Position numbers and translations under genes: made by a program | Notes under the pieces: generated by a model | The model's input: the letters and a program-made list of their open reading frames with translations, nothing else | What the model was told of the DNA's origin: nothing | The model's database searches: none | NCBI GenBank assembly: GCA_027946555.1 | Contig: JAPEVC010000148.1 | Span: 26,973-90,972, forward strand | Source: Gnomoniopsis sp. IMI 355080 | Lineage: Eukaryota > Ascomycota > Sordariomycetes > Diaporthales > Gnomoniaceae | Reading direction: 5' to 3' | Length of the DNA: 64,000 nucleotides | Shown: piece after piece, positions 23,153-35,482 of the stretch | Numbering within the stretch: the first letter of the stretch is position 1 | Layout of the letters: each line of letters starts with the position of its first letter

Positions 23153-25847
23153 GCGTGCTCGTGTCGTCTGCACACACTCAACAAAAGCTCTGCATCATGA
23201 CTTCTTGTGTTTGGGTTGACCTGAAAGGAAATGGTCCGGATGGGAAGGCGTGGCATCGGAGTTCACAAAACGGAAAGGGATTGCTTAGGGTCTAGGAAAA
23301 TTATTGAATTTTACCGTCCCTTTGGGTCTCTCAATTATCGTGCATTTGTTGGCGTGAAGAGCGGTAGTGCCTTAATAATGTCTCGTTTGTCATTCATATC
23401 CGAGAGTGATTGTCCGTTCTGCCCGCCTGGTGTTTACTGTTCCGCATCATTCAACCTCGAGACTTGTTTCGACCGACAAGGTCGATTGGGCAACTATGCG
23501 TCCATCTATCAAGACGTGCGGAGCGCGAGGACGGAGGGCGGTCTTCAACGGCCTTTCGGGCGGAACACGAGGGGTCTGGGTTACACTGGCAAAGTTTGCG
23601 CTCGTCGTTGCTTTTTTTCTTGTCCAGTGCTTCCGACGGTCATTTCACAATCTCGACGGTCATGCCTTCGTACCTGGAAATACCGCGGTTCTATGCAGTG
23701 TACAGGCGGGATCACACATTCTCCGCAGATTCCGTGTGGCACTACCTAGTAGACATTGCAAACCCTAGGCCTGCTCGAATTGGAAACCAGCCCCAAGACC
23801 AGGCATGCCATTGATGACTACCGATGCATATTGTCTGTGCAGTTCCTGTTTCTGTGCGTTAGCCCGTAACAGGTATTTTCGAGCTTACCAGTGGCCCGAC
23901 GGCGAATGGAGGTAGCTACTCTGTCCCATACCCAAACCGGGACGACGGGCGTGATTCTAGCCCCGAGTCGCGCAGGCAATAAGCGTATTACCAAGACCTT
24001 GATGGGCCTAGGGTACCCGAGTCGTTGAAACTATGGACATCTCTGGACCTGTTGTTCAGCTGGGCAATGCTGGTGTGCTTCATGGCGACGGGGGGTTCTA
24101 GATCTCGTCTAGTGCTGTACCTTGGTTAGATAGGCCTGGTAGGCAGTACACAGCCCAATTATAGAACAGGGTGATCGAAGCGCGCGGGCTAGGTATTAAA
24201 ATCCTATATCTACCTGGTAGTAGATACGGCTTGAGCAACCTCTGACTCCTGAGATAGCTCGCAAGGACCATGGTACGCTGCACGAACGCTGTGCGGCTTG
24301 GGGGGATGATTACCTGCCCACAAAGTCGGATAGTAGGTCGGTACACATAGAGAGGTGAACACAGATGACAGGCTAGGCTAATAACAGCTTGACAGGCTGG
24401 CAATGTGGGATTTTGTGGTAGTTGAGATGGACATGTGCCCGGTCTTGTCCAGCGGTCCGACGAGGGCAATCGCGGCTAGCTCGCTTGGGAATCACTATTC
24501 TCCGACCTGGCCGTCCAACTGCTGACTAGGTGCAGGCCCTAGGTACCTACCTATCCGCTGTCTCCGACTATTTCTCTTTACTCGGGGCCGCCTGGATGAT
24601 GTCTTGGAAGTGGATTTCTAATCTGAATAGAGTTGACTTGTTGGAATGGGCCCATTTGATTGTCTACTGCAGATGCAAGCATGGAGGCAAAACTTTTTAT
24701 CTGGAAATCCTGGCAGTGGATTCAACCGCGTGACCGGTCTTTTTTGGCTGGTCCAGCTGGGCCTGTTGGTCTGCTGCCCACTTTATCTACCAACCACCTG
24801 CTCTTGTACTGCTTGCGAGTTCATGCCGGCGCGGGTGGCCGGGAATAACGCAGTCATGGCAGTCAGGCCAGACGCAAAGTCGTACGAGGTCAGGATGCAG
24901 TGAAATAATGAACCCTCGATTGCGTTGCACTGTGTGCCGGTATTTCGCGAGTAGGCTGTGAGTTTAACAGGAAGGGATCGTCGCCGTTCCTAGGTGGTAG
25001 AGCACTCCATCTGGGGCGCTAATGCTGTGTGGATGGAGACCCTGCTTGCCTGTCAGCCCTTGCTAGCGACGTCAGTCGATGACATGCAATCCCACTTGGT
25101 AGAGAGAGATAGATTCAATGCGACTCTGTGATGCGCACGAAATGTGTCAATGTGAGCCGCGATATATTTCTCCTGGTTTGTTTTCCTGCAGCCTTCTCTA
25201 TCCACCATCGGCCCACCTTCGCATGCCCCTGAAGACCCCCTGGATTGATGTTTTGACCGAGCTACTATGGTACTATGGTAGAGCACACTACTCTTTGAGC
25301 CTCGGCCGAACCCGTTTGTCCATAGTCCCCATTCTTGGGTCCAACTGGGTCTTCACATAAGCCCGCACGCAATCGGTACTTCGCCAACGGACAACTCCAA
25401 TCTACACTTTCCACCTCCTCGTGCAACGAACCCAACAAAAGAAGAAAACAAAGCAAAAATAACGCGCTCCAATCTCCGGTGTTTTTGTCGCAAAGCCTCC
25501 TTCCAAACGGCGAACTCAACTCAGTTTGGCTGGCATCTTGTCCTCGTCCCAAGACACCTTAACCCGCGGCCACTCTTCCTCAACCTCGCGCACGTATTAC
25601 CATGGCGTCCAAACCCCGCCTGTGATCAGACTACCCGGAGTGGCTTGATCTCTTCGAAGCTAAGTTCTATCTAGAGACAAAGCACCCGCCAGCAACCACA
25701 GCTTGTCTCACGAAACCCCTTGCCGCACGGTTACGAGGCCTCGCGCTCTCACGCTGCGCAACGAATTGTGCTACCGTCTCATCCTTCTTAAAACCATTCC
25801 CGTTCCCGTATCTCTGTCTTCGACATCGCTGTTTCCCGGTTGCTGGC
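23153..25847. other. intergenic stretch, 2.7 kb
   Basis: No frame here has coding character or splice continuity. The last few hundred bases before 25848 are C- and T-rich and are likely the leader of the LRR gene. Nothing else recognised. Confidence 0.5.
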
Positions 25848-28800
25848 ATGACACCACCCGTCATGGAGCAGATACACGGCATCGACGTCAGTTGGATGAC
25901 CCACCACGGGGGCCCGAAAGGTGAGGATCCACGCCCACTTCAGGGCCGCAAGGACACAGCGCATGGTCATACATGCCGGTCGCTCTGGGGTACTATGCTG
26001 ACGAGAACATATGTCGTACAGATCGATCACCAAGTTTTCGCCGCCCAACCTTTCCCGTGTCCTCCGATAACCAAACCCCCCGCGAGTCATCAGCGCCAAG
26101 TCCGGAGCGAGACTCTCACGAAAGCGTCGACGGTGAGACCGATCAGACCACGCCCAAAGGAAACGGCGCGGTGGTCCATCCGAAGCCCATACCGCCAAGG
26201 CCAGGCTTCACGCGTGAATTGAAGAACGGCGATCCCAAGAGCGGTTCGTCGCCAGGCAGTCCGTCATTATCAAGGAAACCGTCGTGGTTTTCGAATTTGA
26301 GCTCCAAGTTCGCCGGCCAATCGTCCAGTCCCCCGGCCACGACGGCCAGTTCTCCGACCAAGGATGCAGAGCTGTCAGTGCCCAAGATCACGCCCGCCAA
26401 AAACGCTGTTTTGCAACATGCCGCCAAGCACCAAGGCGAAGGACCGTACACACCTGCGCCGCCGCGAGGGACATCGCAGGGTGGTGGTGGCATATTACAT
26501 GTGTTCCGGCGGCTATCCAGTTCAGGGGCTGGGCAGCTTGGCGGGCCATTGGTCAGGGGTTCGAATAATCACGGCTTGGTTGAAAGGAAGGTCTTAAACG
26601 TTGATCCACACCGGGAACGCTGCCCGCTCGAGGAGCTGCAACAGGCGAAGCTGAGGCGGGTGGCTTTCTGTGTGGATGTCGAAATCGCCCCTATGCCCAA
26701 ATATTCCGAGGCAGATTCCGCTTCGCCAAAGGTCGGTCCCGCAGGCAGCAAAACTGAGAAGCGAAAGCTTGTTGAAAAGGGTGAGGGCGAAGCTCTCAAA
26801 AATCCAAAGGCTGTGGAGGAGCAGAAAGAGCAAGTCGGTGCTATCGAGGTCTCAGGAGAGCAGCTGCCTAAAGAGCCTGTGAAAGAGGGTGAGGGGAACG
26901 AGAAGGACCCAACACCCAAAGAAGAGGAGCCACCAGCAGATAGTACTGGTGCGACCAAGAAGAAAGAAAAGAAGAAGAGGAGTGAAGAAGAGAGGAAAGC
27001 CAGAAAAGAAAAGAAGCGAAAGCTGGCAGAGGCAAATGGGCAGATTCCCCTCGAGATCCACCTCGACACAGACATGTCAGATCCATCAGCTCCAAACACT
27101 CCGAGAGCCCAAGTCGCTCCTACAACAAATCCCGTCCGGATTTACAGAAGATGCTGTCAGCTGCGGGAAACTCCCATCCTTAAGAAGATCACCGAGCAGC
27201 TCCTCGCGCCATCCAACACGACCTCTACTGGTATCGTTGAGAAACTCGACCTCACAGGTTACTGGATGCAAGTGCCAGATCTCGTCACATTGGGCGACTT
27301 CCTTGCGGTTGTACCTGTGAAGGAAGTAATATTAGAGAATTGCGGTCTTACCGACGAAGGATTGAGAGTTGTGTTAGCCGGCCTGCTTGCTGTCCGAAAG
27401 ACAGACGCTTTTGAGAGGCGACCGAAAACCATGCCGGATGGATTGGTCGAGCAGGGTGGCGTGGTGGAGCGACTGGTGCTGAAGAGCAACAAGATTGGAC
27501 CTGAAGGATGGAAGCACCTCTGTCTCTTCATCTACATGTGCAGAACCCTCGCAAGCCTGGATTTGGCCGACATCGCGTTTCCCAAAGTACCCCAACCAAC
27601 AACACCGAACGGGCACGGGCACATTCCCCACTTCAAGCATCGTGATGAGGAAAAGGAGCAGCTCGATATGTACGCGCTCTTCGCTAAATCTATCGGGGAT
27701 CGACTTGGGGGATCGACCCTGGAGCTGCTGAATCTGAGCAATACTGGACTCAAACATAGCGAGCTCGGTCGACTCCTGGACGGCATTACGAAGTGCGGTG
27801 TCCGCCGTCTTGGACTCGCACACCTCGACCTTGATCTCGAAGGTTTGGAGCACCTCAAGCGCTACTTGACAAGCGGGAAGTGCGAGGGTCTCGACCTGGG
27901 TGGCAACGACCTGCGCGACCACTGCGAGAGTCTCGGCAGCGTACTCGAAGAGAACAATACGCTTTGGGCCCTCAGTCTTGCAGAGTGCAACTTGAAGCCC
28001 GCGTCATTGTGCAACCTACTGCCACATCTAGCAAAATTGAGCAACTTTCGATTCTTGGATCTTTCGCATAACCAGGAACTATTCAACTCGGAGCCTAGCG
28101 CGGTTGGGATTCTACGGAGGTGTCTGCCAAAGTTGAAAACTGTCAAGCGCATGCATCTTAACGATTGCGCGCTCAAGTCGGAGCAACTTATTGCGCTTGC
28201 AGAGGTCATTCCCGAGATGGATTCTATCGCACATATCAATTTCGCACAAAATCCGGAGCTCACAAGATTAGCAAATGCCGATACGGAGGAAACTCAAGAG
28301 GAGGCGTCTGCGCTGTATGCTTCTCTATTGGCGGCGGCCAGATTGTCTCCCAACCTTGTCTGCATCGATATTGATGTGCCCACCGACGGGTCAGGGGAGA
28401 TTGTCAAGGCTCTTGCAAAGCAAATTGTCGCCTATTGTCTGCGGAATATGGAGCGCCTCCCTCTTGCTAACGGTGGAGCCGCACTTGGCGAGGATCTGGC
28501 AATAGCTGTCAAGGACCCCGAGTACCCAGACGTGCTCCAGCATCTGGTTGGCCACGACATAATGACTCCCGACTCAGAAGACGACGAGGATATGGCACCC
28601 GACGACGATTACATTGTGGGCGGCACTGGTGTCGCGAAGGCCTTAGCATGCTGCTTGAATAATCGCGGAGATGAGTCTAGGAGCCAGTCTGCTGAGCTCA
28701 TCCGCGAAGTTGAAGATGGCGTTGCGTTGCCCAAGTCGGAGTTGCCGGCTGGAAAGGCGAAGGATGTCTCGAAGCATCTGCTCTTGAGTGCGAGGAAGAT

Positions 28801-29612
28801 TCGGCATCGCCTGCATCCTGCATTGGTCAGGGCCAAGGCGATGGCGGATCACAGTACTGAGGAGAGACACACTTACCGTAAGTCCAAAGTCCTTGCCGTT
28901 CACTACGATGCGTGCTAATCTCAAAACAGAACGCCTTCTCTTCCTTCAACGTACTCTCGACGGTATCATCAATCGCTTTGAGGACGAATTCCCCGAAACC
29001 AAAGAACAAGCCGACGGCGCCATGTCCCTTTCACCTTCCGAATCACATACCCTTGAGAAGACACCAACCCGGACCTCTCTGTCCTCTATTGAAGCTGAGC
29101 GTGAGCCCTCAGCGGGTGCCTCGGATGGCGAAGACGATACGCACTTTGAAATCCGCACAGGCACGGGTACGGGCTCTCTCTCCCGCCAATCCTCCAACCT
29201 CTCTCTGTCTTCTATGGCACTCAACCGCGAGGAGGGCATCGCACTCCGCGCCGGACACAAGTTCCGCTACCGCTGGTTCACGTCAGAGCAGTACCACCTG
29301 CTTGCGTCCACAGAGATCGAGGAGCTTGAGAAGACGCCTGCGCTGGTCCGCGTGTTCAACGAGATGCTAGACGAGCTGGGAGACGAGGAGCTGTTAAAGC
29401 TGAGAGACGAGAAGGGTGCCGTAAGGGTATTTAAGGAGCATCGTCAGACGATTATTGATGGTTTCAAGCAGGCCGACCCGGAGTATTGGGCGCGGTTCGT
29501 GGAGAGCCAGGAGAAGGCTAGGGCGAATGTCATGCCGCAAGAGCGGGCAGAGGCAGAACGTGGGGGCTTGTCGGCGGTTGAGGATACGGGTGACAGTGCT
29601 GTTTCTGACTAA
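25848..29612 (+). CDS. large leucine-rich-repeat protein (fungal Mhp1-like)
   Basis: Three exons: about 25848-25920, 26022-28877 and 28930-29612. From the second in-frame ATG (25863) the product is 1198 residues; the first ATG (25848) adds five. The spliced start MEQIHGIDVSWMTHHGGPK joins DRSPSFRRPTFPVSS in frame. A Ser/Pro-rich N-terminus contains RKPSWFSNLSSKFAG, a stretch I associate with fungal proteins annotated as Mhp1-like. A Lys/Glu coiled region follows around residues 315-345. Ribonuclease-inhibitor-type leucine-rich repeats span about 400-780 (LELLNLSNTGLKHSELG, FRFLDLSHNQELFNSE). Exon 3 encodes a Ser/Glu-rich C-terminal domain with ERLLFLQRTL-type helices, ending near a PEYWARFVES block. 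Role: LRRs bind proteins; the link to microtubules or cell wall comes only from family naming and is uncertain. Confidence 0.85.
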
Positions 29613-30564
29613 AGGAATCGGCAGCAGCATGTGGAGCCCAAAAGGAACTGCAAAAGGAGGACAAGAAGGATCAAGAGGAAGTGCCACTTCCAATTTTGTT
29701 GCTGAGCATGAGAGAGAGCATCTCTGTCTTGCGCAATTTTCGGCAATTTCAAAGCGAGCCTGTTTCTGGATTTCGACGAACGGCAAAGAGAAAGACAGGT
29801 AAAAGCAAGCCATGCGTTTTGCATCTTTCAACACGACTTGCGACGACTATCGCATGGCATTGGGGGTTCAAGCCACTCTGGCGTTTTTTTTTTTTGGTTT
29901 TTTTTTTTTTGGATTGGAATAGGGATTGAATGGGAGGCCAATTGACATGGCTTCTATCATTGCTTTGGTCATCGTTGGCGTACAACAGCATGGGAGGCAG
30001 GCTTCGCTGGAGACTTCACTTTGTACATATGTATATACACATGTATACTGTCGGGCAATGATGAGACAGGGTTAGACAATTTTGATCTAACAACATGAGT
30101 ATATATAAATTTGAAATGAGAAGCCTCTAAGCACTTCCAGTTGGTTCCACTGCTAGAACCTTATTCATCGCCGTATGCTCCGTCGAAGCTCTGGCGAATT
30201 TGTAGGGGCAACGCGCTAATGGGGCTCCACTTGACCAATCAGTCGCGCCTCCCAAGTCTTACTTAGCATCGCGTCATATGAGAAGCTCAATGCAGGGCCT
30301 AGACTCAACGAGCTGCTTTTTCTAGATCTTCTTTTCTTCCCTTCGTGGTTCGACCATATCTTCTTGACACGGAGGTAGTATCCTCAATTGACTTTACAGC
30401 TGACCTCACCACCTACGATCGCTACTATCGAGCATTGATCCTCCGAGGTAGCTACGCGCATCCCGTTTCTTCAGTGCAGCGCCTCTTCAACACGCGATCC
30501 TGTCACCCTTTTTTCCATCTGGCGGCGCATCGTCCGTGACAAATAGACCGCCACTACTACCACA
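29613..30564. other. tandem intergenic region, LRR gene / NASP
   Basis: About 950 bp between same-strand genes. It holds two long T runs (29884-29895 and 29898-29910) in the likely 3' region of the LRR gene, a TATATATAAA-type stretch near 30100, and the leader of the downstream gene. No additional gene seen. Confidence 0.55.
29884..29910. repeat. split poly(T) run
   Basis: Two T runs of 12 and 13 nt separated by GG, about 270 nt after the LRR stop codon. They could contribute to 3'-end formation or be a neutral tract. Confidence 0.85.
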
Positions 30565-32261
30565 ATGGCCGAAGACAACCCTGCCAACACCCTACAGCCC
30601 ATTGGCAGCAGCGTCGCTTCCTCCGACGCGCCTCCGACCGTCCTCCAGAACCTTCCCAACGACATCCTCCATTCCAACGCCGCGACCGGCACGCTCACGC
30701 CCAATACCGACGCAGCAGGCACGCCGCGCTCTTACGTCTCCGACATCCCACTCACCGCCGAACAGCGCTCCCTCTCGCTCAAAGTATCGCTCGCGGATTT
30801 GACCGCGCGCGCCTCCCATCACTATGCGCAGAAGCACTACGACGATGCCGCCGAGGTGTATGCGCAGGCGGCCGAGATGCAGGCCGAGATGAACGGCGAG
30901 ATGTCGCCCGAGAATGCCGAGATCCTTTTCCTCTATGGCCGCAGCTTGTTCAAGGTTGGCCAGTCCAAGAGTGATGTATTGGGCGGGAAGGCGCCCGCTA
31001 CGGAGGGGGACGGCAAGAAGCGGCAGAAGAAGAAGAAGAGCAAGGCGAATGGTGCGGTCGCTGGCTCGTCAAAGGATGCCGAATTGCCTGCAGAGGAGAA
31101 GGTCGCACAAGAAGCCACCAAGGTCGCTGCTGCTGAGACGGCAAAGGAGGGCAGCAAGGAGCTTGAGCAAAAAAAGCCGCTGTTTCAGTTCACAGGCGAC
31201 GAAAACTGGGACGACTCGGATGAAGAGGACGCTGAGGAGGGTGAGGGCGAGGGCGAGGGCGAGGAGGACGAGGAGGACGATGATTTAGCCACAGCTTTTG
31301 AGATACTCGACTTGGCCCGCGTCTTGCTCAAGAAGAAATTGGAAGAGAGGCTTGCCGATGCCGAGGCCAGCGAAGGCAAAGGCAAGGAGGTGGCGAATGG
31401 TGGAAGCGATGATGCGGGTATCAGACATATCAAGGAGAGGCTAGCAGATACGCATGATTTGCTGGCGGAGATCTCACTCGAGAACGAGCGGTATGTTATC
31501 ATTCGGTGATCATCTCACGCGCTTGCGCTGACACTCTTCACAGATATCCTAATGCGATTGCGGATGCTCGGGAGTCGCTAAGATACCAGCAACAACTCTT
31601 GCCCGAAGAGCACGAGATCATCGCCGAGGCCCACTTCAAACTCTCGCTGGCATTGGAGTTTGCCTCGGTCACCTCACAACAAGACGAAGAAGGCGCTGCA
31701 ACTGGTGCCGGGCCCAAGGAGTTCAATCAGGAGCTGCGAGATGAAGCCGTCAAGGAACTCGCGGCAGCCATAGCAAGCACCAAAGCCAAGCTTCAAAACA
31801 AGGAGGTCGAGCTCGCGACGCTGCACAACCCCGAGGACAACGAGATCACGCGGAAGCAAATCAGCGAGACCAAGGAGATCATTGCTGATATGGAGCAGCG
31901 AGTAGGTTTCCAGAAGACACAAAATCAGGCACTAAACACAACCGCTAATAACGCATAACAGCTTGTCGACCTCCGCGGCCCACCCATTGACATGCAAGCC
32001 GCGCTTGGCGGAGAGGCTATCGGCGGCCTCCTGGGCGGACTTATGGGCGAGCCTGCCGAAAAGGCTGAGGCGCGTATCGAGGAGGCTAAGAAGACTGCAA
32101 CCGATCTTACTGGCCTGGTACGCAAGAAGACCAAGCCTGCACCCGCTACCGCTCCAGAAGCTGCGGAGCCTTCAAGCAGCAAGCGCAAGGCGGAAGACGA
32201 TGTAGTCGAGGAGGATGCAACCAAGAAGCCTCGTACGGAGGAGGTTTCACACCCTGTCTAA
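30565..32261 (+). CDS. NASP/Sim3/Hif1-family histone chaperone
   Basis: Three exons, 30565-31490, 31544-31901 and 31962-32261, for 527 residues. It has tetratricopeptide repeats of the SHNi-TPR type: ASHHYAQKHYDDAAEVYAQA (around residue 90), then LLAEISLENERYPNAIADAR spanning the first junction, and HFKLSLALEF. The second TPR is interrupted by a long acidic loop, including DENWDDSDEEDAEEGEGEGE, the region that contacts histones in NASP, Hif1 and Sim3. A coiled helix (about 390-440) and a C-terminal nuclear signal (KRKAEDD and TKKPRTEE) follow. The family escorts H3-H4, or the centromeric H3 variant in fission yeast Sim3. Which histone is used here is unknown. All features of the family are intact. 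Confidence 0.92.
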
Positions 32262-33385
32262 TGCTAGAATTCCAGGCTCTGAGGCGAAAGGAGACCACAG
32301 AAAATTACAATGAGAATAGGAAGTAAGAAAGATAGTGACAGGATATCAGCTGTCCTGTACCAGGCTCCTAAAGGGCTCTGGAGGCTTGATTGGACGTTGG
32401 TCCAGGATTAGCAGCACCTAGAAGCGGTGTTCGCGGCCTGATTGCAAAATTTTTTCAAGCAAGCTCTCTTCTATGTATAACACAAGGTGTATCATAGTGG
32501 GGACTCCCGGTGCCAGTATCAGAAAACAATGGATTGTACACGAAGTCATGGTGGAAGTTGGTTGGAGCGTGATGAGCTTATGATAATGTCTACAAAAGGA
32601 GCCCGAGGTTGCTTTTCACTACAGGCAGGACTTTATCCTCTACGTCTTGTTTTCCGTGCCTCCCTCAGCAATCTGGTACGGATGGTGATGGAGCCTGATA
32701 GCTGAAGGCAAATACCTGATCACCTCGCGCCTTAACGACTACCAGATGCCTAGGTGCCACCTAGGTGTGCTGTAGTGATGCGGTAACCTGCGTGCACTGG
32801 TTCCTATGTTGAGCCATATTTATGTGTGCAACTCGGAACACCGAAGAGTCAAGCCAACAAAATCCTGGGTTCCATTAACCTTGACGTAATTCTGTAATTG
32901 CAGCTATACAAGTCATTATAGTGATCATGGGAAGCTGAATCTTAGCGCTAAGGGCGAGACGCAGCTTGGGATGGACAATTGAGGGTCACTTGAAGTCAAC
33001 GACACGCCAATGTAGCTCTCTCGTTAGTCACGCAATTAGAGCCTCAAATTAGACGCAACAGCCTGTTGCTGTATTCCCGGCAATTAACGTCTTACACTGT
33101 GACCACGATGCTATGTGACGAGCAGTGGCACCTTACGCTGTATATAACGTCGTGCCACCAAGCTGTGATGCATCTTCCAGGTCGCGCTCGTTAGAATGGG
33201 CGAGATACGTGCCTTGGAGTCAATGCCCTGACTAGCTATAGTCCTTCTATATTCTGCACTATCCGTGGCAACGCTGACCACATAATTTTGAGCTGCAAGT
33301 AGAGGCTTCGCTACCTCAAGCCAAGCTTTTCCCCAAGCGATAAACGAACTCCCCACTTTAATACTCTTTCTCCTCTTCAATACCA
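32262..33385. other. convergent intergenic region, NASP / TBC GAP
   Basis: About 1.1 kb between two stop codons. It contains two CCTAGGT sites within 20 bp around 32749-32766. The short frames here are not convincing. No gene seen. Confidence 0.55.
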
Positions 33386-34917
33386 TCACAATTGCAAATT
33401 TTGCGATGGGCTCCTGCTAGACGACGGTCCACCCCTCAAGTGTGCCGCCGAGCCCTTGAACAAGCTTTGCCAGATGAAAGCCTCGCTGAGCAGGAGCTCG
33501 ATGTCCTTCTCAGTCCATCCGCGGGTCGGTAATGACTGAAGAAACATCATGATTTCTTGGAAATCCATCTTTACAAGCTTGTCGGACCATTTGACCAGGA
33601 ATGCGGCACATACGTAGAGATGAAACTCAGAAAAGCCATTCTCCTCGGCCTGCGTGTATTAGTTAGCAAATTGATCGGCCATCCTCCGAAGAGAAGGGGC
33701 AGACTAACCATATAAGTGTCCCACATCCTAATGGTATTTTTGACACTGACCTCCCTCATCAACAGGCAGTTCATCCATCTAAAACTGAACTGAATAAACT
33801 CGACATGCTCTTTCTCTAGGTGCCTGGCAAGACCCGCATCGATTCTCGCCGTCAGGTCTTGCAACGCCCGTACTTGTCGTTGTATACCGGGTTGGGCCAC
33901 GATATAGTGATCCTGGATCCCATCCAGCAATTTGGTCAGACACCAGAACGTATCCGCCTCCACTGCATCCAAAACGGCTCTTGGTAACTGACCAGGATCC
34001 ATTCCAGTCTCTATATCCGGATCTGTAACGTACACGCCAAGGAAAGTCTGCCAAAATGGTGTCACCAGGTCGTTAATGCCCTGTACGTAGCCACTTGCTG
34101 GATGTCGTACGGCCCAGACATAGAGTATCCGCTCTAGAGAGCGCTGTGTTGCCTCGTAGCCGTAAAGTTCGATGTGTGGATTTGTGCGTGGCACGTCGAT
34201 GCTGATTTGATGCCAGACCGCTTCGTCCAGTCCTCGGCTTGCACCTTTGCCTGATGCTGCAGCACTGCTACCAGTGCTACCAGTACCTTTATCAAAAGCT
34301 TGTCTCACACCATCCAGGTACTCTTTCCGTTTCCTTTCCAGTGTTACTACCCGTCGCTCGCTACTTGTTGGGAGATAGGAGAGCAGAAGCTGCCAAGTCA
34401 TGGCCCTCACTTCCTCTGGCACGCCAGACCAGGCTGCTGATCTCAAGTCTGGCAGGGCCACACTGGAAGCTTGTAGGATCTTCTTGAATTTATTTATTCG
34501 GGTTATCCTAGAGTTGATGGCGTCGATCTCCCTGGATGAAGCATTCGCAGGTATCGGGGGGTGGTTGATAAGATGCAGAGCATTGGCCGGATCCTTCAGT
34601 ATCTCTTTGTACTGTGGTCTGAGTATCTTTCCCTCGCTCTTCTTGGGTAATGGATATGAGGGAGCTGGTCGTTCGATGGCTATATCGGCGCTGTCTGAAC
34701 GTGATCTCGTATGAAATGCGCCGCCGCTGAAACTATCTATGTCTGGTGGACGAGGTGAGCTTGCCTTCGCCTGAGCATCTTGCATGCGTTTTGTCCTCCT
34801 CTTTGTGTTGGACAGGCTGGGAAGCCCAAAGTCATCACCATCGTCGTCATCGTAGTCGTAGACCTCGTCGCCCTCGTCAACATTCCAGTCGTCGTTTGTA
34901 TTCGAGAGAAAGCTCAT
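33386..34917 (-). CDS. gyp1: TBC-domain Rab GTPase-activating protein, Gyp1 type
   Basis: Two exons, 34917-33709 and 33649-33386, encode 490 residues. After an acidic, disordered N-terminus, the TBC domain starts near GVPEEVRAMTWQLLLSYLP (165-183). Both catalytic fingers are present: the arginine finger in ISIDVPRTNPH (Arg244) and the glutamine finger in YVQGINDLVTPF (Gln279). The C-terminal half includes FIQFSFRWMNCLLMRE, MWDTY and, in exon 2, FHLYVCAAFLVKW and FLQSLPT. This arrangement matches Gyp1 in yeast and TBC1D22 in animals, GAPs for Ypt1/Rab1-class GTPases at the Golgi. A Ser/Gly-rich insert before the arginine finger is also typical. The active site looks complete. Confidence 0.94.
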
Positions 34918-35102
34918 GTAGGTCTTGAAAGGAGGAGAAACCTGGCCGCGAGTATCTTTCTGTGTGTGGGAAGGAGAGGCAAGAGGTTGCTTTGCGGAGC
35001 GGGAGGATGGAGGGGTTTGGGGTCGACTCGAAGAGCTTGAGCTTGGCCTGTTCCTTCAAAGTCGGTCAGCAGCCAGTACAGTGTCGGAAGACGAGGCGGG
35101 CC

Positions 35103-35482
35103 TCACAAGGAGTCGAACTTCAGCATGTCGGCATGCGAGTATGCTGCGCCGACGACAAGGCTAGACTCGCGCGTCGTCTTTTTCTGTCCATTCGCCGGGG
35201 AAGTATTGCGCCAGAACTGTGCGGTAGCACTGCTAGTCAATCAGCACGCGGGGTATCAATTGTTGGCTGCAACCAAAGATTGTACTTACTCAGACCTGTC
35301 TGCGTTTAGTCAAAGGATGACCAGTCAGCAGGGCAATCGAGAGGCGAAAAGAGTGACACGACCTACCAACTTGAACCATCTCCTGCTACCCATTGTCAGT
35401 CTATTTCCACCCGAGGAAAGCCCCAGAAGGGAGGACTCACCTGTGGAGGCGGCTTCTTGCCGCTCCCCGAAGAACCGAACAT
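35103..35482 (-). CDS. possible small four-exon gene, function unknown
   Basis: A tentative model on the minus strand: exons 35482-35441, 35382-35367, 35299-35290 and 35229-35103, phase-consistent, 64 residues. The start is MFGSSGSGKKPPPQ, followed by the donor GTGAGT. Each of the three predicted introns (58, 67 and 60 nt) has a good donor (GTGAGT, GTAGGT, GTAAGT) and a plausible branch site near the AG. Two of the acceptors are NAGNAG doublets whose alternative use changes only one residue. The exons of 16 and 10 nt make the model fragile. An alternative frame in the last exon (CYRTVLAQYFPGEWTEKDD) also looks protein-like, so the C-terminus is unsettled. I recognise no family. It would lie head-to-tail with the TBC gene and divergent from Hrp1. 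Confidence 0.3.

Noticed and set aside
22337..23173. 278-codon frame antisense to RPL5
   Set aside because: Strong codon bias of RPL5 leaves the opposite strand open; Leu/Val-rich product with no family.
29884..29910. T runs as a retrotransposon tail
   Set aside because: No target-site duplication or element body adjoins them; position fits a 3' untranslated region.
35101..35163. tRNA-like sequence on the minus strand (GTTCGACTCC and GGCGCAGC)
   Set aside because: It has a box-B match and a weak box A, but the 5' acceptor strand to pair with TTGTGAGG is missing and the T-stem pairing is poor.
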